DNA of 64,000 bases from Symmetrospora coprosmae (GCA_008802785.1 VUYT01000011.1:62001-126000), one strand, 5' to 3'. Shown: positions 24,024 through 35,391, counted from the stretch's first letter. Made by a program: numbers and translations. The notes: a model not told the origin generated them from the letters alone.

Positions 24024-24082
24024 GCGCAGCCGGACTTCTTAGCATTAGTCGCACTCGACACCGCTCTGAAGAAGTAGCGACG
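24024..24082. promoter_or_regulatory. 59-nt divergent promoter, EFM7 / MPC1
   Basis: Only 59 nt separate the two predicted start codons, so promoters and 5' UTRs must overlap the other gene or lie within it. Confidence 0.65.
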
Positions 24083-24792
24083 ATGGCATCGAAAGCAGGC
24101 ACAAGCTTCCTGAACAGCCCCGCAGGGAAGGAATGGAGGAACTACCTGACGAGTGCGTGACTGCGCTGGCCAGCTGGCCTTGAGCCTGCATTACGAGGCT
24201 GCGAGACGCACACAAGCTGACCTGCGTCGGGCCCGGCCCTGTCCTCCGCGTACCTAGGCACGCACTTCTGGGTGAGCTCTAGACGAGCATAAGAATGCTA
24301 AGGAGCGCTTGACTGACCAGCTCTGTCCCCCTGTGCCGTCCAGGGTCCCGTGAGTGCCGCGACTCTGCAGTGCCGGCCGCAGCCTATGCAGCTCAGCAGT
24401 CCCCCACTCCCGCCGCTTCGCATGGCTACTGACGCATACATGCCTCGCTCTCATGCGTCCGTACTCTCCTCATGTCCCCGTGTCCACCTGGCTCCCACAG
24501 ATCGCGAATTGGGGTCTGCCGCTAGCAGCCATCACGGACATCACGACGAAAGATGAGAAGGCCATCTCTGGTCCTATGACAGGAGCCCTCGCCGCCTATT
24601 CGATGGTCTTCATGCGCTTCGCATGGAGAGTCCAGCCAAGAAACATGCTGCTGTGGGTTAGCTTCGGCTTGTGCATCACCTGCAACTGTGGCGCTGATAT
24701 GCGGACCTTCGCGTCTCTACAGCTTCGCCTGCCACGGCACGAACGCAACTGCCCAGCTCGTCCAAGGCAGTCGCTTCATCAATTACTGGTAG
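24083..24792 (+). CDS. MPC1: Mitochondrial pyruvate carrier subunit MPC1
   Basis: Inner-mitochondrial-membrane subunit of the heterodimeric pyruvate carrier. Five exons (24083-24152, 24258-24271, 24344-24349, 24501-24652, 24723-24792) give 103 residues, the usual MPC1 size. The family line is intact across the splices: [20 protein letters not shown], then GP, then [64 protein letters not shown]. The second and third exons are only 14 and 6 nt; without them the invariant STHFWGP stretch is lost. Donor GTGGGT was preferred over GTTAGC at the last intron because it alone restores LLFACH. The protein ends NYW at 24792. Confidence 0.92.
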
Positions 24793-25272
24793 TAAGTCCT
24801 TCCCGCATCCTGTGATGAAGGCATGTAAGGCCGTCCCGATTAATTAGGCGACGTTGCTGACCTTGCTCCCACCGTCCCGATGCCTCCTTCCAGCATGGGC
24901 GGCAAGGACAAGCCACAAATGACAGGCGACGCTGTCCGCGTACCTCCGATGGCCAAATCGCAGTAGTCCTGTCTCCTTTCCGCTTGTAGTCCCTGTACAT
25001 CATTGATGCTCGACTGCTCCCGCTACAAAAGCAATCCTGGCGCAAAAGGCCCTGCAGCCTCCGCGCTTCAGAGTACAGCTTGAACGTGTCTAGAGCTCTC
25101 GTACGCCTCAACCTCCGTCGCGCTCGTCTTGCCCAGTTTTTGCATTCGGAGAGCCTCTCTTGACCGCCACGCTGATCCGCGGAGCGTCCGGCGGCGCCTG
25201 CCACGAGCGTTCGTTCGCGTGGCCAGCCTGCTTTGATCCGCATACCACCAAGGCCGCTACAGCTCACTGACC
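24793..25272. other. Intergenic, MPC1 3' flank and DnaJ promoter
   Basis: 480 nt between stop and start codon on the same strand. A 162-codon open frame on the opposite strand has no recognisable motif and is probably chance. Confidence 0.45.
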
Positions 25273-26842
25273 ATGAGCAATGACAGCAGTGAAGCGAACC
25301 GAGACGACGCGCTCAAGTCACTTGCAGTCGCGCGGAAGGTGCGTGCATCCGAGCTGGCAGGATGCATCTCGCCGCCACGCACGCAGCTGACAATTTCCCG
25401 GGCTCTCGACGGATCCTCATCTAAAGAAACTAGCCAGCTCGGATGTGGAGGGTGCGATCCGCTTCACCAAGAAGAGCATATCGCTGTTCGACACGCCGAC
25501 GGCGCGCTCGCTGCTCGTCGAGCTCGAAGCGCTGCAAAGGGAAGGAGGTGCCCGAGCGAGCTCGAGCGCGAATGGAGGCGCCTCAGAGGCGACGGGCAGT
25601 AGCAGCGGTAGCAGCGGTAGCAGTGCACGGAGACCAGCGGCAGCGTCGTCAGCATCAAGCAGTAGTGCAAGAGAAGCTCCCGGTACAGCCGCCAGCAGCA
25701 AGCCGTACACGGCAGAGCAGGCGGCCCTCGTCAAGCGCATCACAAAGTGCAAGGTCACCGAGTACTACGAGATCCTCTCAATAGACAGAAAGGCGGAGGA
25801 TGTGCAGATCAAGAAGGCGTACAGGAAGCTTGCACTGACCTTGCATCCGGACAAGGTGGGCTTTACGGCTCGGTCTTGCTGCCGGTCGTCGGTGATCTGA
25901 CAGTCCGCCGCCATCTAGAATGGCGCACCAGGTGCAGAGGACGCTTTCAAGCGGGTGTCAAAGGCGTTCCAGATCTTGAGCGACCCTCAGAAGCGGTCAG
26001 CCTTCGATGCGCACGGCGCAGATCCAGACGACCGCTCAGCGGGGATGCCATCTTTCGCACGGAGAGGAGGAAGGGGCTCACCCTTCGGCGGCCGAGGAGG
26101 ACAGCCATTCGGAGAGGAAGTGTCGGCCGAGGATCTCTTCAACATGTTCTTTGGCGGTGGCGGAGGAGGAGGCTTCGCTGGGAACGGCTTCAGCGGCAGT
26201 CCTGGAGGCATTCGCTTCCAGACCTTTGGTCAACCGCAGCGTCGGCGGACCGCTGCTGGAGGACAAGCACAAGCACAACAACCGGCATGGGTCCAGCTTC
26301 TTCCACTCATCATCCTCGTCTTGTTTTCGCTCGTCAGCTTCCTTCCTTCGCTCTTCTTCACGCAACCGCCGCCAGACCCGTCTTATTCGTTTGAGCGGTC
26401 AGCCTTCCACGACCTGCATCGGCAAACGCACACGCACGCAAAAGTCGACTACTTCGTCAACACCCGGCAGTACGCGACGCATCCCTTCTTCTCGACCCTT
26501 CTGTCAGCAAATCCTAGCCGCATGTCATTTTCGCCAACGACGGACGACACAAAGTCGCCGGAGTACGTCAACCAGATCATAGAGACTGCAGTGACGTACC
26601 AAGATCTTCCAGAAAAGCTCAGCATACCGAGGGACTACCTCCGCTTCGAGCAAGGGGTGGAGCAGTCGTATCTGCAGCGGCTCCAGCAAATGTGCAACTA
26701 CGAGATCCAGCACCGGAACGAGCGCCTTCAGCAAGCGAGAGGCTTCTTTGGCGTTGGCGCAGACTGGGACAAGGTCAAGCGGATAGAAGCAGAGGTCATG
26801 CAGCATTGCAGCAAGTTGCGGAGTCTGGGGTACAGAGTGTGA
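25273..26842 (+). CDS. ER-anchored DnaJ protein (DNAJB12/14-like, DUF1977)
   Basis: J-domain co-chaperone anchored in the ER membrane; relatives recruit Hsp70 to misfolded membrane proteins. Three exons (25273-25338, 25427-25855, 25919-26842) give 472 residues. An N-terminal helical segment ([16 protein letters not shown]) precedes a Ser/Ala linker. The J domain runs from [20 protein letters not shown] through LHPDK (catalytic HPD) to [16 protein letters not shown] Gly/Phe-rich stretch ([15 protein letters not shown]) follows, then one membrane span ([20 protein letters not shown]) and a DUF1977-like C-terminal domain ending [12 protein letters not shown]. This order is that of the DNAJB12 group. 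The Ser/Gly linker at 25590-25680 is encoded by an imperfect AGC-rich microsatellite. Confidence 0.93.
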
Positions 26843-27633
26843 CGCGGTTAAGCGAGTCGGCAAGTCGGAAGCGCGCGCTTGAGAGGAAGTGCATGTTGTA
26901 GCCAGTAGTAACTTGAATGGTCAGCTGTTCAGGGAAGTGACCAGTAAGTAGCGAGGTCTAGAAGATTGGCAAGCAGTGCGAGGCTCCTCAGCTAACTCCG
27001 CTCCCTCGGCTTCCGTCCGTCGTCACAGAGGCCAGACCAATGTCGGAGTTCGCAAGTCTCGCAAGCTTGACACAGCTGACGCAGCATGCACTGACGCGAC
27101 TGAACAGGCAGGGCGTCGCGTGACTGATACTTATCTAAGCGAGTCGGCCCTGGCCGCCCTCGGCCGGCGCGTATCTTTCTCGCGGCTGACGGACCTGACG
27201 CTCTAACGGCTCAGCAAAAGTCTGCTCCGCCAGGCACACAGAACTCCGACAGCGAACTCCGACAACCCTCTTTTGGGCTGGGGAAAGGTCACGCGCGACC
27301 GCTGCTTGCCTGCAGCAATGCAGCCAAACGTGGTCTGCCGGCATGCCACAGCGGTCAGAGCGGTCGGACAGGCCGAGCAGATGCCGCTGTCTCGCCTAAG
27401 AAGCTCGCTTAGCCCGGACAAGCCGGCGGATACGATACGCTGTCGGAGTTGGGGAGTCAGTCGCGAAAAGCTCGCAGATCCTGCCAACTCCGCCTTTCCC
27501 TCCTTTGAGAGCCGTCCCCTCCTTGCCCCCTTCTCTCTTCTCTAGCATTCACTGCCTCCTCTCGCCTCGTAGCGCATCACGTACAGACAGACACTGCCTA
27601 GCCACCACTCCACCTCCGTTCCTCTTCGACGTC
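26843..27633. promoter_or_regulatory. DHA2 transporter promoter region
   Basis: About 790 nt between the DnaJ stop and the MFS start. Apart from the repeated AACTCCG motif there is a pyrimidine-rich stretch (27490-27630) just before the start codon. Confidence 0.55.
26994..27492. promoter_or_regulatory. Six AACTCCG motifs upstream of the DHA2 transporter
   Basis: AACTCCG or its complement occurs at 26994, 27044, 27242, 27255, 27444 and 27486. The longer form GCGAACTCCGACA is exact at 27252-27264 and, inverted, at 27041-27053. The cluster sits 140-640 nt before the transporter start. The CGGAG core resembles half-sites of Zn2Cys6 regulators. Confidence 0.55.
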
Positions 27634-30113
27634 ATGCCGTCTCCCACTCATGACGATATCACTCTCGCCGAGGTGCCGTATAGCACGGCTACCTCCACAG
27701 CTCCCTCGATATTGAACGGCGCAGTGACGCCTGCCGACGAGAAGACCATGGTCCTCAGAGAGAGCGACCTCCAGGAGATGACCTTGTATCTGCCACCTAG
27801 GAAATTGATCGGCATCGTGATTGTCATAGGGCTATCCTTCTTCCTAAGCGTCCTCGAGCAGACCATTCTGGCAACCGCACTCCCCAGCATAGCCTCGACT
27901 TTCAAGGCTGGCGAGAAGGTGGGGTGGACCATTACCAGTTTCCTCCTTGGCAGCTGCGCCGTCAGTCCTTTCTGGGGCCGGTGAGTTTCAATCACCAATC
28001 ACAACGCAACGTGCGTGTCGTCCATACTGATCGATGGCTTCCTACCTACACGTCCTCGCCTCCAGTCTGGCCGACATCTTCGGTCGCAAGCCCGTCATCC
28101 TTTTCGGGAGCGTCGGGTTCTTTGTCTCCACGCTAGCATGCAGTGTCGCGAACAGCATCGAGCAGCTGATGTAGGTCTCGTAGCGACCGGCCACATTCCA
28201 TACTGACCGCCAGACTCAACAACCGTTCTTGCCATCTACCTCCATACAGCATCTTCCGAGCCTTTCAGGGAGCACTGAGCAGCGGCATCGGAACGCTTGC
28301 CTACATCATCCTGTCGGACCTGGTTCCCCTGACTGAGCGAGGCAAGTACCAAGCCATCATTGACATCATCGTGAGTTTCCCATGTCGCACATTCGCGGCG
28401 GATGGCTGCGCTAATACAGTCGCCTTCGCGCCACGATAGTGCATCACGGCCCAAGCTGGAGTAAGCTCGCTCCCCTAGCGCCTATCGTACTGCAACAACC
28501 ATAAAGCCAGCAGCTGAATCAGTGTGTTCCGTGCAGGGCCCGGTGCTTGGCGCTGTGCTAGTCAAGGAAGTCAGCTGGCGAGCAACGTTCTACCTCCTCC
28601 TCCCATTCATTGCCAGCACGGCAGCCCTCCAAATGTGGCTTCTGCCAGCCAAGAAGGTGACTGGTGATTGGAAGACGAAGGTTCGAAGCATCGACTACGT
28701 TGGCTGCATTCTATCCCTGGTTGCCACAACACTCCTCTTGGTGCGGATTGTCCTGCTCCCTCATGCTGTCGGAGGATGCTCCTACTGACCGGAGCGCACC
28801 ACCTACACAGATTGCAATCTCCAGAGGCGGAGTCGAGACAAGTTGGACGAGCGCCGAAACGATCGCCCCACTGGTCGTCGCTGTCCTGGGCTTCGCCGCC
28901 TTTGCCTACTGGGAGGCAAAGAAAGCTACCCTACCCATTCTGCCGCTCCGCCTCTTCACCTGTCCAACCGTCTCTGGCTCGCACATCGCAACTTTCACCT
29001 CGATGGCAGGGCAATTCATCGTTTTATTCTACGTCCCTAACTTCCTCCAGATTGTGCGAGGATTGTCGATCGTGAGTGATGTACCTGCCGGATGGTGCTG
29101 CACATAGCTAATTGGCTCCGACCTGTTACAGATCATTTCGGGCGTATGTGTTCTGCCACTCGGGATTGGCACAAGTGAGCTTGCAGTCCTTTGCTTCTCT
29201 TTGAGCTCGTTCTGAGCGCATGCATTCTACACGTTCGCGTCAGGCGCATTTGTCTTCATCAGCATTGTTCTGTCAAAGAGCATCGGCCCGCGAGTAAGTC
29301 ATCTCAATGCGAGGGGCTGCAACACGTACTGACTCTCGCTCGCCTCTCGCCTCTCGCCTCTCGCCTCTCGCCTCCGGCCCTTCACAGCCCATCGTCATCG
29401 TAGGATTCGCACTGTGGAGCGTCTTTGCAGGCTTACTCACCACTTGGAACTCTGAGACACCGCTTGCCGTCCTGCTCGGCGTTCTCGCTTTTGGCGCCGT
29501 CGGCGGTGGACTGACGATTGCTACACCAAGTGAGCTCGCAGTCTCATAGATTCCATCCGAGCGCTTACTAACGGTAGCTGTTGTGCCTGTTCGCTGCAGT
29601 GATAATCGCAGAATCTGCAATCGCCAGAGCAGACAGGGCTGTCGTCACGGCATCTCGTAACTATTGCCGACTGCTCGGTGCTGCGTCGGCACGGCTGCTG
29701 CTGCCTCACTGGTGACCAACGACATGACAGCTCGACTGGCCGAGCTCGACCTGACGCCCGAACAGCGCAAGGTCGTTCTCGCCGAGCCTGATGCGATCCA
29801 GGGGCATCTGCGCAACGAGCTCAGCCCGGAACATGTCACCGCCATCATCAACGACTACGTCGAGTCGTACCGCCTCCTTTTCTGGGTTGTCACAGGTCTC
29901 TTCCTCTTCGCATTCGTCGTCAGCGCTACCATGCTGCGCTCGCACTCGCTCGTGCGCGAGGACGATGAGGAGCAGAAGGAGGCTGGTAGGGTCTGGCTGG
30001 AGGAGGAGGAAAAGAGAAAGGCTGACAAGAAATTGGCAAGCAATAGCGTCAGCGCCGCTACGAGCAGGCTCGACCTCAACGTCAAGTATGAGAAGGACGT
30101 CGAGGCCAACTGA
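27634..30113 (+). CDS. MFS multidrug transporter, DHA2 (14-spanner) type
   Basis: Drug:proton antiporter of the major facilitator superfamily. After a hydrophilic leader with YLPPRKL, helix 1 contains FFLSVLEQTILATALPSIAS, the DHA motif D1 form. Motif A is WGRLADIFGRKP (split by the first intron, donor at 27981), and IFRAFQGALSSGIG follows. Motif C is AQAGGPVLGAVLV. Later helices read WRATFYLLLPFIAS, VGCILSLVATTLLL, PILPLRLFTCPTV, MAGQFIVLFYVPNFLQI and LLGVLAFGAVGGGLTIATP. The long conserved post-helix region and extra spans point to 14 helices. The C-terminal tail is very charged and ends DVEAN. Roughly ten introns are present, one containing a heptamer repeat. Substrate unknown. Confidence 0.9.
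29341..29375. repeat. CGCCTCT tandem repeat, about five copies
   Basis: Four exact copies and one with a final C form a short 7-nt tandem array inside an intron of the DHA2 transporter. It is a pyrimidine-rich tract just before the exon that begins PIVIVGFALW. Confidence 0.85.
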
Positions 30114-30466
30114 AGTCGCCGTTAGAGATTGGCTTGAAAAGACGAGCGCGTTAGCGTTGACATGCTGTACGATAGTATTGATCGCTCCTACTTTCCACTT
30201 CACGAACGATAGATGAATAGATGAAATGCCGTAACGACTTCTCCTGTGCATGCTACCTCTACCCGACTCGATGACCGCAGCAATAGCTCGAGCAGCGCTG
30301 CGTGGACGGACCCGCCGAATAGCCGTCGGCGAAGAGCCATTGCCATACAGGCGCATACGGTTATTGCAATATCGCAAGAGACAACATGCAAGCAGGAGGA
30401 ATATGATACAGCAATTATAGGTTCGTTACGAGCGATAGATTGTCCGTTGGTGCAGGAGGCTCTATC
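30114..30466. other. Convergent intergenic region
   Basis: 353 nt between two converging stop codons; expected to hold both 3' ends. Nothing distinctive seen. Confidence 0.5.
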
Positions 30467-31297
30467 CTAGCTCCTCCCTTGCTCTAGATCCGTGCCTTCT
30501 TGCGATGTTCTGAGCGGTGAAGGTGTGTGCTCCGCGAAGCCTTCCCGAGGTGGAGAAGGCGGTGTGTGTGCCCGAGGGTACGAGAAGCGTGCTTGCGATG
30601 GGGATGTAGGTGTGCTGGGCAGGGTGGCGGTGTCCATGGAGTAGCGTGGGTAGTCGAAGGACGCTGAAGTCCTGCCTGGTCCGGCCGTCGAGGAGGGTGA
30701 CCCGGGCAGGAACGGCGTGGTGGAGGCTGCCGAGTCGACTCGAGCGTGGCCCTTCCGTGATCTGCCGCCTCCGAGGACGCCAAAGGTCAGGCCTTGCTTC
30801 TTCTGTGGTTGCGTCTGCATCGAAGCAGCAGCCGCAGCTGGTGGTACAGCCACTGCTGCTGCCGCTGCAGAGTTGCCCGTGGCGGCGTAGTCTGGGTAGC
30901 GCTGCACCATCTCTGGCGTCCCGGTGAACCCGTCCGGCGAGGTCGAGTCCCGCCCAGCCGCTCCAGCATGCGGCAGTATGGGCATCCTGCTCTCTCGCTT
31001 CCTCTTCTTCTCTGCTGCCGCTCTACGCTTCCTCCATGTGAGCAGGACGAAGATGAGGAGGATGGCCAAGAGCAGGCCCGCGACGGCCGCCACGACGATT
31101 CCTGCAATTGCCCCGGCGGACAGGGAAGAGCCGCCTCTTCCTCTGTTGCGGTTGGCCGCGCTGAACAGCGAGGATGGGTACGAGGCAGAGGCGCCGGGTG
31201 TGAGGATGGTCCCGAAGCGTACTGTTCCGGTCGGTGTGGAACTTCCGAGCGAGGCGAACGAGACGGATGACGGCGATGACGCCGGGGTGGACGCCAT
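30467..31297 (-). CDS. Single-pass membrane protein with Ser/Pro-rich cytoplasmic tail
   Basis: Uninterrupted frame of 276 codons. A Ser/Thr-rich N-terminal segment of about 60 residues is followed by one strong membrane helix (AGAIAGIVVAAVAGLLLAIL) and a stop-transfer run (TWRKRRAAAEKKRKRESR). The remaining 180 residues are low complexity with many Ser-Pro and Thr-Pro sites. This layout resembles fungal cell-surface stress sensors (Mid2/Wsc-like) or signalling mucin tails, but there is no cleavable signal peptide, no cysteine-rich domain and no named motif. I do not recognise a family. The upstream 830 nt could hide a 5' exon. Confidence 0.7.
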   Translation of the reverse strand: MASTPASSPSSVSFASLGSSTPTGTVRFGTILTPGASASYPSSLFSAANRNRGRGGSSLSAGAIAGIVVAAVAGLLLAILLIFVLLTWRKRRAAAEKKRKRESRMPILPHAGAAGRDSTSPDGFTGTPEMVQRYPDYAATGNSAAAAAVAVPPAAAAASMQTQPQKKQGLTFGVLGGGRSRKGHARVDSAASTTPFLPGSPSSTAGPGRTSASFDYPRYSMDTATLPSTPTSPSQARFSYPRAHTPPSPPREGFAEHTPSPLRTSQEGTDLEQGRS

Positions 31298-32129
31298 GGC
31301 TCAGAGTGAAGCGCAGAGGCGGTGGACGAGGATGCAGGAGATGCTACACAAGGGACGAGGCTGAGAAGGACACACTGTCAGCGAAGGCCCAACCTGCAGC
31401 CCATAGCTCCGTATACCGTCGACCTGACCCACCGGATTCGGGAAAGCTGCGCACTGCGGGCTGACCAGGACGGCCTGACAGCTGCGCGCGCGAACCCAAG
31501 GGAGAGGGAGAGCGACGGACGGCCCTTTCGACCGAGCAGATGTAGCTATACGGACAGTGGTGAGAGGGGATGCAAGAAGACGACCGCCCATGCTCTGTGC
31601 GACCTTTGTCGCTCTCGGATTCTTACTGACGGAGTAAGCGCACCCTGATCGAGATTCATCGCCACGCACGCGGCCGCGCTCGGTGGTTCCGGCGGCACGT
31701 GTAAATTGCTTGGGCAGATGAGGAAAGGCACAGGCCGGATTCAGAGGGGGTTGACAGGTACACGGGGGCAGTACTGAATCTCCAGAGATTGGTAGATGAC
31801 TGTAATGCGATTGGGCCATGTTGTACAACAAGCATGAGGGAAGGAAGCCCTGCTTGCCAGACTGCGATTTGTGCCGACCGACACGGCCAAAGTACTGCAG
31901 TAGGAACCGTCTGTACTGGACGTGTTGCAAGGCAGCGCAACGCCCGAGATGGCCCACATACGGAATGCGCTACGTGTACTCTCCCCCCTCGTTGTCAGCG
32001 CCCCCGCCTCCGCCACCGCCAGTATCGCCTTCTTCGCCCTCTCTGTGAAAGACGGTGCCGATGTGGCGAGCCCGTTAGCATGGCCAATCGTCTGAATACG
32101 CAGAAGATAGACATTCGCAGTTGCGACAC
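31298..32129. other. Intergenic, RPC31 3' flank and promoter of the membrane protein
   Basis: About 830 nt. The minus strand has a 218-codon open frame (31301-31957), but its composition (Cys, Arg, Ser, Pro scattered) and lack of motifs suggest chance. Confidence 0.45.
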
Positions 32130-33284
32130 TCACTCTCCGCCATCGTCAAAGTAATTGTTGTCGTAATCGGCGTTCTCCTGTAGGGCGGAGAGATGGAAAA
32201 GGGCTCATCAGCTGCAGTTGAGGGCAATCGACCGGCTGTTATGCCGATGAATACTGTGTAGAACCCACCTCCTCATCGTCAAACTCATCCCCTTCTTCTT
32301 CGGATGCACCGGATCCAGCCTCCTCGTCCTGGAGAGCGTATAGCAGGGTCCTCATCAGCCTCGAGGCAGAATGCGGATAGCAGCAACGGCCTGATGTGAC
32401 CCACCTTGTTCTCTTCCCCTTCCTCTCCCTCGGCACCGTCCCCTCCAACAACGCCGGCGACGCCGCCCTCCTTCTTGGTCTTCGCATGCTTCTTGGCTGC
32501 GATGGGCGGGGAAAGGACAGGCAGAAGCGCACTCGATGAGCCTCGCCCTCGCAGAGCTTCAGATAGAAGATAAGCGGACTGCACAACACGCACCAACGCG
32601 AGCCTTCTTGTTGTAGAAGCTCTGCCATGTCAGAGTCGGGAAGAAGTCTGGGTTCATTCGCGCCTTTTGGCGGTCGGATGCGAGGGAGGGCAGCTCCTCG
32701 ACAGGGTCGTCATATCGGTCCGCAAAGCGTGTTTGGTGCTCTGTTCGTGTGTAACGCAGCAAGGACGGCGAAGGCGCGTTCGTTGCCAGTCAGTTGTGGT
32801 ACATGCAGGGTCAGTGACGAGGGAAGCGAAGCCGCGTGCTCACCGCTCTTGGGCTCTGGCGTCGCAATGTGGTAGACAGAGAATCGGAGCTTGTCGAGAT
32901 ACGTCTCCATGTACTTGTGGCTGCGCTGCTCTTTCGGCGATGGGTCCGCAAAGTCCGGCAGTGGCGCTTTCTGCGCGAGCGTCGGGGTGAATTGAGGTTG
33001 ATGCAAGCACGAGCATAGCCGGACGCGGCAGGAGCGAGCAGAGCAGAGTATCAGCGTCCGATCTCGCGTGTGATGCGGTCTCCACGGTATGAGCACCGCC
33101 GAAGCTGTTCTCCGGGACCCACAGGGAAAAGTTTGGCTTCTCCTCTTGCGCGCGCCTCGTCCATGACGAGATTGTACCCAATCCCGCCCATCAGGCTCGA
33201 GCCCTGCGCGAATGTACCACCTCCTCCACCGCCGCGTCCACCTCCCCTTCCACCTCCTCGCCCTCCTCCGCCTCGTCCTGCCAT
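32130..33284 (-). CDS. RPC31: RNA polymerase III subunit RPC31/RPC7
   Basis: Subunit of the Pol III-specific RPC82-RPC34-RPC31 subcomplex that acts in transcription initiation. The N terminus is the family's glycine/arginine cap (MAGRGGGGRGGGRG) followed by GYNLVMDEARARGEAKLFP. Later exons read KAPLPDFADPSPKEQRSHKY, LDKLRFSVYHIATPEPKS, RFADRYDDPVEELPSLASDR and MNPDFFPTLTWQSFYNKKAR. The C-terminal part is lysine-rich then strongly acidic (GEEGEENK, EEEGDEFDDEE) and ends YDNNYFDDGGE, the typical Rpc31 acidic tail. Exon 1 is 33284-33123, exon 2 about 32970-32844, exon 3 from 32740; later boundaries are approximate. The 152-nt first intron is long for this window and its acceptor is the least certain. 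Confidence 0.87.
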
Positions 33285-33549
33285 GCTGCCTGCTCTGCTC
33301 TGCTTCTGGTCTGCCGGTCGCCCTCGCTGTTTCGCGCTGGTCACGAGTTTCGCGATGACAAACGGTTGGAGCGGAGCAGGAACTGCGAAGGGGAAGCGTT
33401 GCTCAAGCAGACCCACACCCAAGCTGAAAGGCGATACGACATGCACTTCTGAGGCTCTGCAGGCACGAAGAAGCGCGAAATGCATTGCATGGACATCTGC
33501 ACCTCTCCATGCCGAGATCGACGACGATCGATAATGGCCGCCACCACCA

Positions 33550-35265
33550 CTACGCATCCGCCGGCAGCGGAAGCCTACACGCTTTCGACCAGTCCTCTGA
33601 GTTGATTTGCAGGTCCTTCACCGCGTCCTTGAACGCCTCGAGCGTGCACACACTTCCTTCCGAACCGGGCAGGTGCTTCCCCTCTGCCTGGCACGCCGGG
33701 ATGCGGACTTCGGCGTTGTTGTACTTGACGCGCACAAAGTGGTTACGATCAAGCGCTGGTCGTGAGATAGCGCCGCCGCCAAAGAGGCTCGCCAGCCAGC
33801 CCGCTTTCGCAGCTGGCGCAGGTCTCCCTTCCTGCTTGAACAGCTCGAATGATACGTACGCCGTGAATGCGGGCCAGCGCCCGTCCTGCACCTTGAGCGC
33901 GTGCAGGATGCCAGATATGCTCGTGTCGTGGCAGCCGTACAGGCCGAGCTTGAGCGGCGACTTGCCTTCCGTGCGATCGTCGAAGCGCGTGTTGAGCTCG
34001 TAGAAGAGCCGGCCCATGGCGAGTTTTGTGAACTGGCGCGAGGCGTAACTCGAAAACCACTCCTTCACGATGGCTCCCTCGAGCACTGCACTCAGAGCAG
34101 AGTCCTCAAATACGGCCGGGACTGGAACGCCGTGCGCTTGGGAGGCCTTTATGGTATCGAACACGCCGTTGGCTGATGGATGGCTATCGATCCGTACGGG
34201 GCTGTGAGGCAAGCGTATGCGACGGCATGGTCAGCACATCCGCAACACCTTGAAAGATTAGTGGCCTTCACGCACACGCCGACGAGCTTGGCGAGCTTCC
34301 CATCGAGTGGCTCGAGCGTGTGGTTGTACTTTTCCGCAGCTCCCTTTTTCGATGCCCTGTCGAACGCCTTCGCAGTCGGGCAGCCTTGATCCGGCAGAAG
34401 TGATTCGTCATCTATCGGCCTGCGATGGCATGAGAGTAGAACAATCGTTCAGCATGAGCAGGTACGCGAAATGTGCGAGTCTCCGCGCGCCAGGGACTCA
34501 CCGTTGGTAAATCGTCGGAACCACCCGCGCATCCTGCTTTGGCCAGAAGCCATGAAGAACCTGCTGCGTTGACTCTAATGCACGAGACACCTGCGTTGCT
34601 CGAAAGTAGACGCTGTCAACGTCTTCCGGACCGAGGACTGGCGGGAGGAAGCCGAGTCTGTGATGGACCGCGTTGCGTCAGGAAGGTGTCCCGCTACTCT
34701 GAACGTCGTGCCCGGTTGAGACCCGCTCACTTGTCGACATAGAGAGCTCGTAGCTGCTTGCCCAGCCGCAATGTCGAAAGGCGACCCAGATCGGTCAGTT
34801 CTCCCCAGTAGCTGCGTAGGCAGGGAGGGCCTTGCGTTAGCCACCATCGTTGCCTCTGATCCGACTGCACCATCGCATAGCGCTGGCTCACCACTCGTGC
34901 TCATGCCCAGACTGTGACGTCGTCCCTCTCCCTTCCTCGACGCGTCGCCTGAGCAGCATGAGCTCTCGATTCTGCCGGTTCCCGACGATGGTGCTCGTGC
35001 TCGCGCTGGGTGCGCCGCCATCGATGGCCGTTCCCTCGACGGGCGCATTGATGACGCCTGCCGCAAATTCCTTCCCGGCACTGCAGAGGTTGAACCGCTC
35101 TGGCAACCCGAGGTGGACCAGGCGCTGCTTCACGGGCGTCCGCTCGCCGTGTCTAAAGTAGATGTGCGCCTGGAGGAGCTCGAGGCCGGCTGGGATGGTC
35201 GATGACGGAATGGACGCGCCATTGGGAGGCTGCCCTGGAGTCGGATTGGGCTTCGCAGCGGCCAT
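33550..35265 (-). CDS. Histidine acid phosphatase (branch 2 histidine phosphatase)
   Basis: Histidine phosphatase superfamily enzyme of the acid phosphatase/lysophosphatidate phosphatase type. Exon 1 (from 35265) has the catalytic RHGERTPVKQRL at about residues 38-49. The C-terminal exon carries the second catalytic element LYGCHDTSISGILHAL. Middle exons encode RPIDDESLLPDQGCP and KYNHTLEPLDGKLAKLVG. There is no signal peptide: the N terminus is Ala/Pro-rich (MAAAKPNPTPGQ), so an intracellular or mitochondrial location is more likely than secretion. The closest named analogue by layout is the ACP6-like branch, which is an inference. About five introns lie between 33900 and 34900. It is divergent from the TVP38-like gene. 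Confidence 0.85.
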
Positions 35266-35370
35266 GACGAGAGTGTCAAAACGAATGTGCTATCCTCGAC
35301 GATGGTGCTATGGCCTCTAGGTATACGTGATCAATGCCCGGTCGATTCGATGGAGAAAGCAAGCACCGAG

Positions 35371-35391
35371 TACTCGTACTCGTACTCGTAC
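35371..35391. repeat. TACTCG tandem repeat (3.5 copies)
   Basis: Three exact hexamers followed by TAC in the shared promoter region. Confidence 0.85.

Noticed and set aside
24779-25267. 162-codon minus-strand open frame
   Set aside because: It covers the MPC1 3' end and DnaJ promoter, and its sequence shows no recognisable domain.
31301-31957. 218-codon open frame on the minus strand between the membrane protein and RPC31
   Set aside because: No motif, random-looking composition, no upstream or downstream exon that fits; left as intergenic.
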